Shown: one piece after another, positions 1 through 8,012 of the stretch
Layout of the letters: every line of letters starts with the position of its first letter
How positions within the stretch are numbered: the first letter of the stretch is position 1
Assembly (NCBI RefSeq): GCF_009900765.1
Contig: NZ_JAAABL010000033.1
Coordinates: 1 to 44,468 of the forward strand
Direction: 5' to 3'
Origin: Rhodovarius lipocyclicus
Lineage (GTDB): Bacteria; Pseudomonadota; Alphaproteobacteria; Acetobacterales; Acetobacteraceae
Length of the DNA stretch: 44,468 bases
Position numbers and translations under genes: made by a program
Notes under the pieces: model-generated
What the model was told of the DNA's origin: nothing
The model's input: the letters and a program-made list of their open reading frames with translations, nothing else
The model's database searches: none

Positions 1-128
1 TCTTCGCCAAACTCAAGGAATTCAAACGGATCGCACTGCGTAGCGACAAAACAGACAGCTCATTCGCCGCCATGATCTATCTCGCCGCAGCCGTCATACG
101 GTCACGATGAATCTCAACAAGCCCTATT
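1..128 (+). mobile_element. Right end of an IS5-family insertion sequence (boundary approximate)
   Basis: The transposase 3' end is followed by a short AT-rich stretch, about 111-141, that contains a 6-bp inverted repeat: CCTATT at 123-128 and AATAGG at 136-141. From about 145 onward the sequence has the GC-rich character of the chromosome. The element end is probably between 115 and 145, but the terminal inverted repeat cannot be confirmed without the left end. Confidence 0.5.
3..110 (+). pseudogene. 3' end of an IS5-type transposase (partial at window edge)
   Basis: The first 36 codons, open from the left edge, encode a tail reading FAKLKEFKRIALRSDKTD, then an alanine-rich segment AAMIYLAAAVIRSR and a TGA stop. 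This matches the C-terminus I know from IS5-family (IS427/IS1031-like) DDE transposases, where a Lys/Arg-rich helix and a hydrophobic AA-IYLAAA helix close the protein. Most of the gene lies outside the window, so I cannot tell whether the element is intact. The base composition here is clearly lower in GC than the genes to the right, as expected for a mobile element. Confidence 0.75.
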
Positions 129-210
129 AAAAATCAATAGGAAACACCTTCCCAAGGTCGGCGCCAAACTCCTGGGGTGCAGGGGCCTTTCGGCTCCTGC
201 CGGGAGAGCA

Positions 211-231
211 CGAGAGGGCGGCGCCCTCTCG
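211..231 (-). terminator. GC-rich hairpin after the TPR-glycosyltransferase gene
   Basis: CGAGAGGGC (211-219) and GCCCTCTCG (223-231) form a perfect 9-bp stem around a GGC loop, 4 bases after the stop codon of the minus-strand gene ending at 235. There is no strong U-tract, so it may act as a weak or Rho-assisted terminator or as a 3'-end stabiliser. Confidence 0.5.
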
Positions 232-234
232 TTC

Positions 235-2349
235 CTACCCCGCCAGCAGCGTCTCCAGCGCCCAGTCCTCCACCCCGATCAACGCCGCCCCCCCGCTTTT
301 CAGCCAGGCCTTGTAGCGCCCCACCTCCTCCGCTTGGCTGAGGTCGAAGCCGCTCCGCAGCATCGGCTTCGTATCCCAGGCATGGTGCAGCAGCCGGGGC
401 AGGGTGGTGCCGGGCGCGGTGGAGACCGGCTTGGTCATGATCGCCTCGAACATCGCGAAGGGGTCTTCGCGCCAGCCGGTGTAGCGTTCCAGGTGCAGCC
501 GCCGCGCCAGGGCCGGGATGCGCGCGCCGCTGGCGAAGCGGCCATAGGCATAGTCCCGTCCGCGCCATTGCTCCTGCCCATGCCGCTGCAGCAGGGTGGC
601 GTAATGGTCGGTCAGGGCGCGCAGCGCCTCGTTCTGCATCGGGTCGAACAGGCCGGTGTGGCGGGACAGGCGCTCCGGCGTGCGGGGGTCGTAGCCGGAG
701 AAGTGGAAGATCTGCAGCGCCTGCCCATCCGCCTGCCAGAAGGGGCCGTGGCGGGTCAGGCTGTGCTCGCTGAGGTTCCAATAGGCCAGGTTCAGCCCGG
801 GATGGCGCTCGATATGCACGGCGGGGCTGAAGCCCGGGGCCAGGTCCATGAATTTCTGGTCCACGAACAGGCCTTCCTCGGGCATGTCCAGGCAGTTCAG
901 CAGCAGGTGGTCCGCCCACCAATCCAGCAGCGCCAGCGCCTCGGGGCGGGAGGACGCGCCGGCGAAGCCCAGGTTGAAGGCCCCGGCGCGCATGATGGAC
1001 AGGTCCGTCGGCGCCATGTGGCCCACGGCGGGGCGGCGCAGATGGGGGGTCAGCACCAGGGCGGCGTCGCGCCACAGCCGCTCCGTCACCTGGTCCAGCC
1101 GGGACATCACCAGCATGTCGGGGTCCAGATACACCGCCCCCGCGAAGCCCAGCCGCCCCAGCAGCAGCCGCAGCAGATAGGGCTTCAGCGCCGTGCAGAA
1201 TTCCAGCATGCCATAGCGGAAGGCGAAGCCCGGGAAATCCGGGATGCCGAGCTGGCCGGCGAGGATCACCTCGATGCCCGGCGGCATGTCCGCCGGTATC
1301 TCGCGCTCGGCCAGGCACAGGATGAAGCGGGCCTCCGGGTGGTGTTCGGCCAGGCTGTCCCGCAGGGCCAGCACCTGGGCCATGTAGTTGGCCGAGGCGA
1401 TGGTGCAGAAGGCGAAGCCGCCCGGGGCGGAGGGGCGCAGCGGCACATCCCCCGCGCTGTCTCCCGCGCGGGATTTCAGCAGCGCCACCACCTGGCCATC
1501 GGCGGCATAGGCGCGGATCTCGCGCACCGCGTCGCCATGGCCGGGTGCGAGTTCGAGGGCCGCGCCATAGCTGGTCAGCGCTTCCTCATGCCGGCCCTGG
1601 CGTTTCAGCACATGGCCCAGCTGCAGCCGGGCATCGGCCATGCGGGGGGCCAGGGCCACCGCCTGGCGATAGGCGGCCTCGGCGGCGGGCAGGGCGCCGG
1701 CTTCCTTTTCGGCATGGCCGCGCTGGATCCACAGCTCGGCGTCCTCGGGCACCAGTTCCAGGTACCGGGCATAGAGGGCGGCGGCCTCGGCCCAGTGGCG
1801 GGCGTCGCGCGCGGCGTCGGCCTGGGCGATCAGGCGCGCGCCCTCCGAGCCGCGGGGCGGCGGCAGGCGGCGGCCCTCGGCGATCAGGGCGCGCATGCGC
1901 TCGGCCTCGTCGGCCGCGTCCTCCAGCCCCGGGTCGGCGGCGCGGGCGGCCTCATAGGCGGCGAGCGCGCCCTCGGCATCGCCCATCAGCTTGCGCAGAT
2001 GGCCCATGTTCAGGTGCAGGTCGGCGTCGCGCGGCGTCAGTTCCAGCGCCATGCCATAGCTGGCGGCGGCGGCGTCCAGCTCGCCGCTTTCCTTCTCGCA
2101 ATGACCGCGCTGGACCCAGATGGCGGCGTCGCGCGGGTGCTCGGCCAGATGGGCCGCGTAGAAGCCGGCGGCGGCGGCCCAGGCGCGGTCGTTGCGGGCG
2201 TGATTCGCCGCCTCCAGCGGGGGCAGATGGGCGTAGGGGGAGGGCGGCGGCGCGGGTTCGGCCCCTGGTTCAGGCCCTGGTTCAACCTGGTGCTCGACCT
2301 CGGGCGCGCGGCGAAAACGGGCGAAGAATGACGTCCAGGCTCGGTCCAA
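235..2349 (-). CDS. TPR-repeat protein fused to a glycosyltransferase-like domain
   Basis: This 704-residue cytoplasmic protein has a Pro/Glu-rich linker (about 18-45), two copies of a TPR module (about 46-150 and 170-275), and a C-terminal region (about 310-640) resembling a nucleotide-sugar glycosyltransferase. The repeats share the pattern W-x-QRGH-x-EKE-x-G and a later LxxGHxxK. The C-terminal part has an FCTIASANY opening and a YLDPDM motif at 407-412, a likely DXD metal/nucleotide-sugar site. The start is TTG, because no ATG occurs in the first 99 codons and a GGAAGG ribosome-binding sequence sits about 10 bases upstream. TPR-glycosyltransferase fusions are often linked to surface glycan or protein glycosylation; donor and acceptor are unknown. 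It lies next to an IS remnant and has no obvious glycan operon around it. Confidence 0.8.
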   Translation of the reverse strand: MDRAWTSFFARFRRAPEVEHQVEPGPEPGAEPAPPPSPYAHLPPLEAANHARNDRAWAAAAGFYAAHLAEHPRDAAIWVQRGHCEKESGELDAAAASYGMALELTPRDADLHLNMGHLRKLMGDAEGALAAYEAARAADPGLEDAADEAERMRALIAEGRRLPPPRGSEGARLIAQADAARDARHWAEAAALYARYLELVPEDAELWIQRGHAEKEAGALPAAEAAYRQAVALAPRMADARLQLGHVLKRQGRHEEALTSYGAALELAPGHGDAVREIRAYAADGQVVALLKSRAGDSAGDVPLRPSAPGGFAFCTIASANYMAQVLALRDSLAEHHPEARFILCLAEREIPADMPPGIEVILAGQLGIPDFPGFAFRYGMLEFCTALKPYLLRLLLGRLGFAGAVYLDPDMLVMSRLDQVTERLWRDAALVLTPHLRRPAVGHMAPTDLSIMRAGAFNLGFAGASSRPEALALLDWWADHLLLNCLDMPEEGLFVDQKFMDLAPGFSPAVHIERHPGLNLAYWNLSEHSLTRHGPFWQADGQALQIFHFSGYDPRTPERLSRHTGLFDPMQNEALRALTDHYATLLQRHGQEQWRGRDYAYGRFASGARIPALARRLHLERYTGWREDPFAMFEAIMTKPVSTAPGTTLPRLLHHAWDTKPMLRSGFDLSQAEEVGRYKAWLKSGGAALIGVEDWALETLLAG

Positions 2350-2479
2350 GGCGGGTTCCCTTCCTGCGCATGGGCTAGCCTATCCCCGGGTGGGGCGGAA
2401 GGCCACCGGGTGGCTTTGCCATGGCGCCCGGCAGGCCCGATAAGCGACCCCGCAACCGAAGGGGCCGAGGCGGAACAGC

Positions 2480-3385
2480 ATGGCGGATGATCGCAACGGA
2501 ATCATGGTGATGGGGCACAGCGAGGAGATCCGGCGCATCGCTGTCTCCCTGCGGGAGATGGGGCCGCATCCGGTCTGGCTGCACGGGGAGGACGCGCCGC
2601 ATGAGCGCGTGAACTGCCTGGTGGCCTTCCGCCCGCCGGCGGGGCTGATGGCCAGCCTGCCGAACCTGACCCTGGTGCACGCCACGGGCGCGGGGGTGGA
2701 CGGCATCCTGATGGCGCCCGACCTGCCGGAGGTGCCGATCGGGCGCGTGGTGGCCGATGAGGTCGCCAAGCCCATGACCCACCATGTGCTGCATGCCGTG
2801 CTGCGCCATCTGCGCCAGGGCGAGGCCTTCGCCGCCCTGCAGAAGGCCGGCAGCTGGAACCGGCTGCTGACGCGCGATTTCGCGCAATTCCCGGTGGCGG
2901 TGCTGGGCGGCACCGGCGCGCTGGGCGGGGCCGTGATCCAGGCGCTGGAATTCCTGGGCATTCCGGCGCGGGGCTGGTCGCGGTCCTCCGGCACCACGCT
3001 GGAGGAGACATTGGCGGGCGCCATGGCGGTGGTCGTGCTGCTGCCCGCCACGCCGGCCACGCGCGGCGTGCTGGGCGCGCGGGAACTGGCGCTGCTGGCC
3101 GACGACGCGGCGGTGATCGCCGTGGGCCGCGGCGGCCAGGTGGAGGAAGCGGCCCTGCTGGCCGAACTCGATGCCGGGCGGCTTTCGGCCTATCTGGACG
3201 TGTTCGAGAAGGAACCGCTGCCGGCCGGCCACCCGTTGTGGCAGCATCCGCGCGTGATCCTGACACCGCATATCGCCGCCGCCCCCAGCGCCCCCGCCGT
3301 GGCGCGCTGCGTGCTGGAGAGCATGGAACGGGTGGCGCGCGGCGAGCCGCCGTTGTTCCCCGTGGACCGCGCCCGTGGCTATTGA
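2480..3385 (+). CDS. D-isomer-specific 2-hydroxyacid dehydrogenase
   Basis: This 301-residue protein is a cytosolic NAD(P)-dependent oxidoreductase that should interconvert a 2-oxoacid and its D-2-hydroxyacid. The nucleotide-binding turn GGTGALGG is at about 143-150. The usual catalytic set is visible: Arg in VGRGG (about R217), Glu in DVFEKEP (about 241-247) and His in TPHIAAAP (H264). The N-terminal substrate domain contains HATGAGVDG, as in glyoxylate/hydroxypyruvate-reductase-type members. At 301 residues it is slightly short, like GhrA-type enzymes. The start follows GAGGCGGA. Its last 11 bases overlap the next gene, which suggests co-translation. The substrate cannot be read from the sequence. 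Confidence 0.85.
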   Translation: MADDRNGIMVMGHSEEIRRIAVSLREMGPHPVWLHGEDAPHERVNCLVAFRPPAGLMASLPNLTLVHATGAGVDGILMAPDLPEVPIGRVVADEVAKPMTHHVLHAVLRHLRQGEAFAALQKAGSWNRLLTRDFAQFPVAVLGGTGALGGAVIQALEFLGIPARGWSRSSGTTLEETLAGAMAVVVLLPATPATRGVLGARELALLADDAAVIAVGRGGQVEEAALLAELDAGRLSAYLDVFEKEPLPAGHPLWQHPRVILTPHIAAAPSAPAVARCVLESMERVARGEPPLFPVDRARGY

Positions 3386-4268
3386 TGCGGCGCTGGCCAA
3401 CCTGCACCGCGCGCTGTTCACCGGCACGGTGCTGGCCGCGGTGGCGCATCGCGGGCCGGAGGACGCGGCGCGGCTGGTCTTCCGCACCTTCCGCAACCAG
3501 CAGCGGGAACGTTTCCTGCCGGGTCTGAGGAAGCTCGGCCTGGACGGCCTGCCGCATGCGGTGGCGGCGGCGCGCTATCATTACCTGTCCAACGCGCTGG
3601 GCGGCGTGCGCGTCTATTGCCATGAGGAAACGCCCCGCAAGGCCTGGGTGGTCTATCCCGCGCCGCGCTGGCTGTGGTGGGGCACGGCGGTGTGCGGCAT
3701 TCCGGAGCAGGTGAGCGTGGCGATGCTGCGCGGCTGGCACGCCCATAACGGCCCGGCGCTGGGCAACAGGCGGCTGGGCTTCGTCTGCACCGGCCAGGTG
3801 GCGGCGGGGGATTTCGCGCTCTCGGGCTATTATGTCGAGGAACATTGGGACCTGGCGGAGGAGGAGCGGCTGCGCTTCGCCACCGAACCCGTCCCGCCCG
3901 AGGGGCCGCAGCCCGCCCTGCCGGATGCCGACTGGCCCGCCGCGCGCCGTGCCAAGGCCCGCGCCCGCTACGCGCTGGAATATGCCCGCAGCGCCACCCG
4001 CGCGGCGGAGGAGGAGTTCGGGGCCTCCGCCGCCTTCACGCTGCTGGGCCGCGCGGCCCGCCAGGTGGGGCTGCAATTCCAGCCCGAACTGGCCGAGGCG
4101 GCCGGCATTGGCGGGCGTGGCGAAGCCGATGGCCAGGCGCTGCTGGCCCTGCTGGAGGGGGCCGATCTGGGCGATTCCGCCTTGGCCGGGGCGGTGTGGC
4201 GTGAATTGCGGCGGGGCTTGCTGCTGGGGCTCAACCCCGCCTTGCCGCAGCACCCGGCGATCGACTGA
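3375..4268 (+). CDS. Conserved-looking protein of unknown function, coupled to the 2-hydroxyacid dehydrogenase
   Basis: I do not recognise this 297-residue protein. It starts at GTG inside the end of the dehydrogenase gene (11-base overlap in another frame), a typical translational-coupling arrangement. No signal peptide or clear membrane span is seen. The middle (about 75-160) is rich in Trp, Tyr, His and Cys, with WVVYPAPRWLWWG, RGWHAHNGPALGN and a GYYVEEHWDLAEEER stretch. The clustered aromatic and His residues suggest a ligand- or metal-binding enzyme core, followed by an Ala-rich helical tail. A role in the same pathway as the dehydrogenase is inferred from the overlap only. Confidence 0.7.
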   Translation: MAIDAALANLHRALFTGTVLAAVAHRGPEDAARLVFRTFRNQQRERFLPGLRKLGLDGLPHAVAAARYHYLSNALGGVRVYCHEETPRKAWVVYPAPRWLWWGTAVCGIPEQVSVAMLRGWHAHNGPALGNRRLGFVCTGQVAAGDFALSGYYVEEHWDLAEEERLRFATEPVPPEGPQPALPDADWPAARRAKARARYALEYARSATRAAEEEFGASAAFTLLGRAARQVGLQFQPELAEAAGIGGRGEADGQALLALLEGADLGDSALAGAVWRELRRGLLLGLNPALPQHPAID

Positions 4269-4406
4269 GGCAGGACGGCCACTTTGCGGGCATGCCGTGC
4301 CCCGCCGGGCGCCATGGCGGCGCCCCGGGGCCTTTACCCGGCGGCTGCAGCGGGTTACCGCCTAAGCCTACGGAATTCTCCGTGACGCGGGACTGCGACA
4401 CGACCG

Positions 4407-5651
4407 ATGAAGATCTGCATCCTGGGCGCCGGCGTGGTGGGGCTGACCACCGCCTATATGCTGGCGCGCGAAGGCCATGAGGTTCAGGTGCTGGATGCGG
4501 AGCCGGGGGCCGGCCTCGGCACCAGCTACGCCAATGGTGCCCAGCTGTCCTACAGCTATGTCGCGCCCTTCGCGGCGCCGGGCGTCGTTTCCAAGGTGCC
4601 GGGCTGGCTGATGGACCGCGACGGGCCCATGCGCCTGCGCCCGGATTTCACCTGGAACCAGATCCGCTGGCTGTACCGGTTCTGGCGCGCCTGCAACGCC
4701 ACGCAGAGCGACGCGACCACCGCCGCCCTGCTGCGGCTGGCCTTCCATTCCCGCGCGCTGGTGCATGAGATGGTCTCGCGCGAAGGGTTGGATTTCGACT
4801 TCAGCCACGCCGGCAAGCTGGTGGTGTACTCCGACACGGCGGGCTTCGAGGGCGCCAAGCGCCAGGTGGCGATGCAGGCCGCGCTGGGCAGCGAGCAGCA
4901 GGCGCTGTCGCCCGCCGAATGCCTGGCGCGGGAGCCGGCGCTGGCCCATATCGCGCACCGCATTTCGGGCGGCATCTGGACGCCGGGCGAGGATGCGGGC
5001 GACTGCCACCAGTTCTGCGCCGGGCTGACCACGCTGCTGCGCGGTTCCAACTTCAACGTGGCCTTCCATTTCGGCACGCGGGTGACGCAGCTGCTGACCG
5101 CGGGCGGGCGCGTGGTGGGGGCCGCCACCGCGCAGGGCGTGTTCGAGGCCGATGCCTTCGTCATGTGCCTGGGCAATGGCGCGCGCCAGCTGGCCAGCCC
5201 GATCGGGGTGGACCTGCCGATCTATCCGCTGAAGGGCTATTCCTACACCGTGCCGGTGACGGGGGCGGCGCCCAGCGTCAGCATCACGGATTCCAAGGCC
5301 AAGGTGGTGTACGCGCGCCTGGGCAACCGGCTGCGCATCGCGGGCATGGCCGATGTGGTGGGCAATGACCGCCGCTTCGACAACCGCCGGCTGGACACGC
5401 TGCTGCGCCAGGCCAAGGAAGCTTTCCCCGAGGCCGCCGACTGGACGGAATTGAACCCCTGGACCGGGCTGCGCCCCGCGACCCCCACGGGCCTGCCGAT
5501 CATCGGCCGCAGCCGCCCCTGGCCCAACCTGGTGCTGAACCAGGGGCAGGGGTCGCTGGGCTTCACGCTGGGCATGGGCAGCGCGGCCCTGGTGGCCGAT
5601 GTGCTGGCCGGGCGGGCGATGGGGATCGCGGCGGGGGAATTCGCGCCTTAA
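4407..5651 (+). CDS. dadA: D-amino acid dehydrogenase (FAD-dependent)
   Basis: This 414-residue DAO-family flavoprotein should oxidatively deaminate D-amino acids to 2-oxoacids plus ammonia, passing electrons to the respiratory quinone pool at the inner membrane. The FAD-binding Rossmann motif GAGVVG is at residues 7-12, followed by an acidic strand end (LDAEPG). A GTSYANGAQLSYSY segment typical of DadA follows, and the C-terminal FAD contact region includes PTGLPIIGRS and NQGQGSLGFTLGMGSA. The length matches the family. No alanine racemase (dadX) is adjacent. The stop codon TAA (5649-5651) overlaps the stop of the convergent RTX gene. Function is well supported; the preferred D-amino acid is unknown. 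Confidence 0.9.
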   Translation: MKICILGAGVVGLTTAYMLAREGHEVQVLDAEPGAGLGTSYANGAQLSYSYVAPFAAPGVVSKVPGWLMDRDGPMRLRPDFTWNQIRWLYRFWRACNATQSDATTAALLRLAFHSRALVHEMVSREGLDFDFSHAGKLVVYSDTAGFEGAKRQVAMQAALGSEQQALSPAECLAREPALAHIAHRISGGIWTPGEDAGDCHQFCAGLTTLLRGSNFNVAFHFGTRVTQLLTAGGRVVGAATAQGVFEADAFVMCLGNGARQLASPIGVDLPIYPLKGYSYTVPVTGAAPSVSITDSKAKVVYARLGNRLRIAGMADVVGNDRRFDNRRLDTLLRQAKEAFPEAADWTELNPWTGLRPATPTGLPIIGRSRPWPNLVLNQGQGSLGFTLGMGSAALVADVLAGRAMGIAAGEFAP

Positions 5652-7822
5652 GCGAGGACGATCCCGCCCTCGATCCAGGACATGGTGTTGAGGCGGAATT
5701 CCAGGCTCTCGGAAAAGCCGATCACCACCTGCACCCGGTTCTCGATGCCCTGGTCCAGATGGCTGGTCCAATGGGCGAAGCCCTCGGCATCCGGGCCACG
5801 GCCGAGCACGTTGTGGTACAGCAGATTCACGAAATCCGCGTTGCTGGTGGCGTTGCCGTAGATCGCCTGGAACTCCGCGCTGTTCAGGAAGCCGGGTACG
5901 ATGTCGTACAGCGACAGCCCATCGTCCATGCGGCCGCGCCAGGACATCAGGCCGTATTCCTCCGGGTGCCTGCCGAGGGTGGCCTGGTAGAGGCGGGCGA
6001 TGGAGGCCGCACCCTCGTCCTGGTCCCAGACGCTGGAGGCGATGTCGGAGCCGAAGCGGGTCTTGTATTCCGTGCTTTCGGAAAAGCGGGCGAGAACGGT
6101 GCCGCGGCTCACGCCGCTGTTCAGCGCGTTGACCCAGGTCGTCAGCGCTGCATCGGGCGCGCGGCCCAGGATGTCTGTGAACAGGCTGCTGACGAATTGC
6201 GTGTTGGTCTGGCTGCCATGGGCGATGGCGAATTCCAGCGAGGAAGCGAAGCTGTCGCCGATGCGCTCGATGCTGACGCCCGCGTTGCGCTGGTCGATCC
6301 AGTAGTTGAGGCTCATCGGATCGGGGGCACGCAGCAGGGCGCCATGGAACATCCGGGCGATCTGCATGGCGGGGTCGGAGGGGTCCGTCACCAGACGGCC
6401 GTCGGTGAAGGCGAAGCTCTCGATCCCGGTATAGGTGGTGGTCCCGGCCGCATTGGTCACCACGCCCTTGAGGGAGGTGAGGGTCATGCCGCCCTGCGTG
6501 GTGGTTCCATCGCTTTCCAGGGTGAAGCTGCCCGCCCGGCGCAGCCCGGGGACGACCAGCATATCGATCCCGGTGCCGCCGGCGGCGGAATTCGTGCCGG
6601 GCCCCACCGCCAGGATGTCATTGCCATCGCCGCCCACCAGCGTGTCGTCCCCGGAGCCGCCATTGAGCGTGTCGTTCCCGGCGAGCCCTTCCAGGCGGTC
6701 ATCCAGATAGCCGCCGAAGAGCCTGTTGTCGGCGTCGTTTCCGATGAACCAGGCGTTCAGGAAGGCCTGATTGAAGAGATTTTCGATGTTCAGCAGCGTG
6801 TCGAAGCCAGCGGACGTCCGCTGGGGTGTCGTCAGGCGCAGATCGATCGGCGCGCCGGGCGCCACATACAGATACACCATGTCGCTGCCAGCTCCGCCGT
6901 CCAGCACATCGTTGCCTGCGGTGCCGGACAGGGTGTCATTGCCGTCGCCGGCCTGGATGTATGCGGCCTGCACCCCGCTAAGACTGGCCAGACTACCCAG
7001 ATCATCATCGCCGACACCCAGTGTCAGGCGAAGAATCTCGGGCGTTTCGCGGTCCAGGGCTGAGGAATAATAGTATCTAAAGCCCAGAAGTGCCGACAAT
7101 CCTTCCGCGGTGGTCAAGGTGAACGAGATGTCCGGGTGGTTGGCATAGGGCGGGGTGCCGACGGTCAGCAGCGTCACGCGGCTCGACTGGCTGAAATCCG
7201 CGATCAGCGTATCGGTGCCCGCGCCCGTGAACAGGGAGATGCTGCCGGTGCTGGTGTGGTCCAGCAGAATCGTGTCGTCGCCCACCCCGGTCGAGAAGCT
7301 GCCGCTGACCGGCCCGCCCATGCCCTGAAAGGAGAGGGTGTCGTTCCCGGAACCGAGGGTGAGGTTGTAGGTCTCGAAACCCGTGAAGCTGGTGCCCCCG
7401 AGGTTGTGGACCGTCCCGGCCATGCCGAGGTTCAGCGGGGCGGAGGTGGCCCAGCTCCAGGTCAGGGTGTCGTTGCCAGTGCCGCCATCCAGGCTGTCAT
7501 GGCCCGCCGCCGAGCCCGTGATGCTGTCATTCCCGGCGCCGCCATTCAGCGTGTCGTCGCCCGGCCCCAGCATCTGCGCCGTGAAAACGTCATTGCCCGA
7601 CCCCCCGGTCAGGTCATAGGCGCTGTAAGTGTACACCCAGGGATCGATGGTGTTCGCGCTGGTCTTCCAGCCCACCCCGCCATCTGTCGCGGCGTTGGTC
7701 CCGGTGGCGAAATACCGCCACAGGCTATCGCTATAGTAGCCGAACGCCCGGCTTTCCGCGCTGCCATCAAAGACCAGGGTGGCGCCACTGGCGCCCGGCT
7801 GCGTCGCATAGACAATGCTCAT
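5648..7822 (-). CDS. Secreted RTX-type calcium-binding protein with DUF4214 repeats
   Basis: This 724-residue protein carries Gly/Asp-rich nonapeptide repeats of the GGxGxDxLx type at about 73-125, 290-316 and 361-406 (for example GGAGNDSIT, GGTGNDTLT, GGSGDDTLV). They would fold into calcium-loaded beta-rolls outside the cell. The C-terminal third (about 487-710) contains four units spaced about 55-63 residues apart, each with an LGRxPD-like core and a following W (LLRAPDP, ILGRAPD, TLGRHPE, VLGRGPD), diagnostic of DUF4214. It lacks an N-terminal Sec signal, and its C-terminal tail (WIEGGIVLA) fits type I secretion. I chose the ATG at 7822 (MSIVYATQ), preceded by GAGGGCGGGG; an ATG at 7867 would add 15 atypical residues. 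No catalytic domain is recognised. No type I secretion genes are adjacent. Confidence 0.85.
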   Translation of the reverse strand: MSIVYATQPGASGATLVFDGSAESRAFGYYSDSLWRYFATGTNAATDGGVGWKTSANTIDPWVYTYSAYDLTGGSGNDVFTAQMLGPGDDTLNGGAGNDSITGSAAGHDSLDGGTGNDTLTWSWATSAPLNLGMAGTVHNLGGTSFTGFETYNLTLGSGNDTLSFQGMGGPVSGSFSTGVGDDTILLDHTSTGSISLFTGAGTDTLIADFSQSSRVTLLTVGTPPYANHPDISFTLTTAEGLSALLGFRYYYSSALDRETPEILRLTLGVGDDDLGSLASLSGVQAAYIQAGDGNDTLSGTAGNDVLDGGAGSDMVYLYVAPGAPIDLRLTTPQRTSAGFDTLLNIENLFNQAFLNAWFIGNDADNRLFGGYLDDRLEGLAGNDTLNGGSGDDTLVGGDGNDILAVGPGTNSAAGGTGIDMLVVPGLRRAGSFTLESDGTTTQGGMTLTSLKGVVTNAAGTTTYTGIESFAFTDGRLVTDPSDPAMQIARMFHGALLRAPDPMSLNYWIDQRNAGVSIERIGDSFASSLEFAIAHGSQTNTQFVSSLFTDILGRAPDAALTTWVNALNSGVSRGTVLARFSESTEYKTRFGSDIASSVWDQDEGAASIARLYQATLGRHPEEYGLMSWRGRMDDGLSLYDIVPGFLNSAEFQAIYGNATSNADFVNLLYHNVLGRGPDAEGFAHWTSHLDQGIENRVQVVIGFSESLEFRLNTMSWIEGGIVLA

Positions 7823-7980
7823 CCCCGCCCTCATCAGATGACAGGCGGATGATTTTTCCGCCCGCAATGAACTGACGCAGTTGTGAGAAATACAACTGGC
7901 GGTTGCGAAGTATTTGTGCTGCGCTTGTCTTCAGCTCATCTTCATCATGAAGAGGAATGGAAGTCCATCATTCAAATCAA

Positions 7981-8004
7981 TGAGCCCGGGGCCTGTCGGG
8001 CTCA
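7981..8004 (-). terminator. Hairpin terminator after the solute-binding protein gene
   Basis: TGAGCCCG (7981-7988) pairs with CGGGCTCA (7997-8004), an 8-bp stem with an 8-base loop. On the minus strand it is followed by a T-rich stretch (TTGATTTGAATG). It lies 8 bases past the stop of the gene ending at 8013. Confidence 0.6.
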
Positions 8005-8012
8005 CCAGCGCC

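Noticed and set aside
334-2331. A 665-codon open frame opposite the TPR-glycosyltransferase gene
   Set aside because: It is a mirror of GC-rich codon use; its translation is a low-complexity Gly/Gln/Arg string with no domain, while the minus strand shows clear TPR and DXD motifs.
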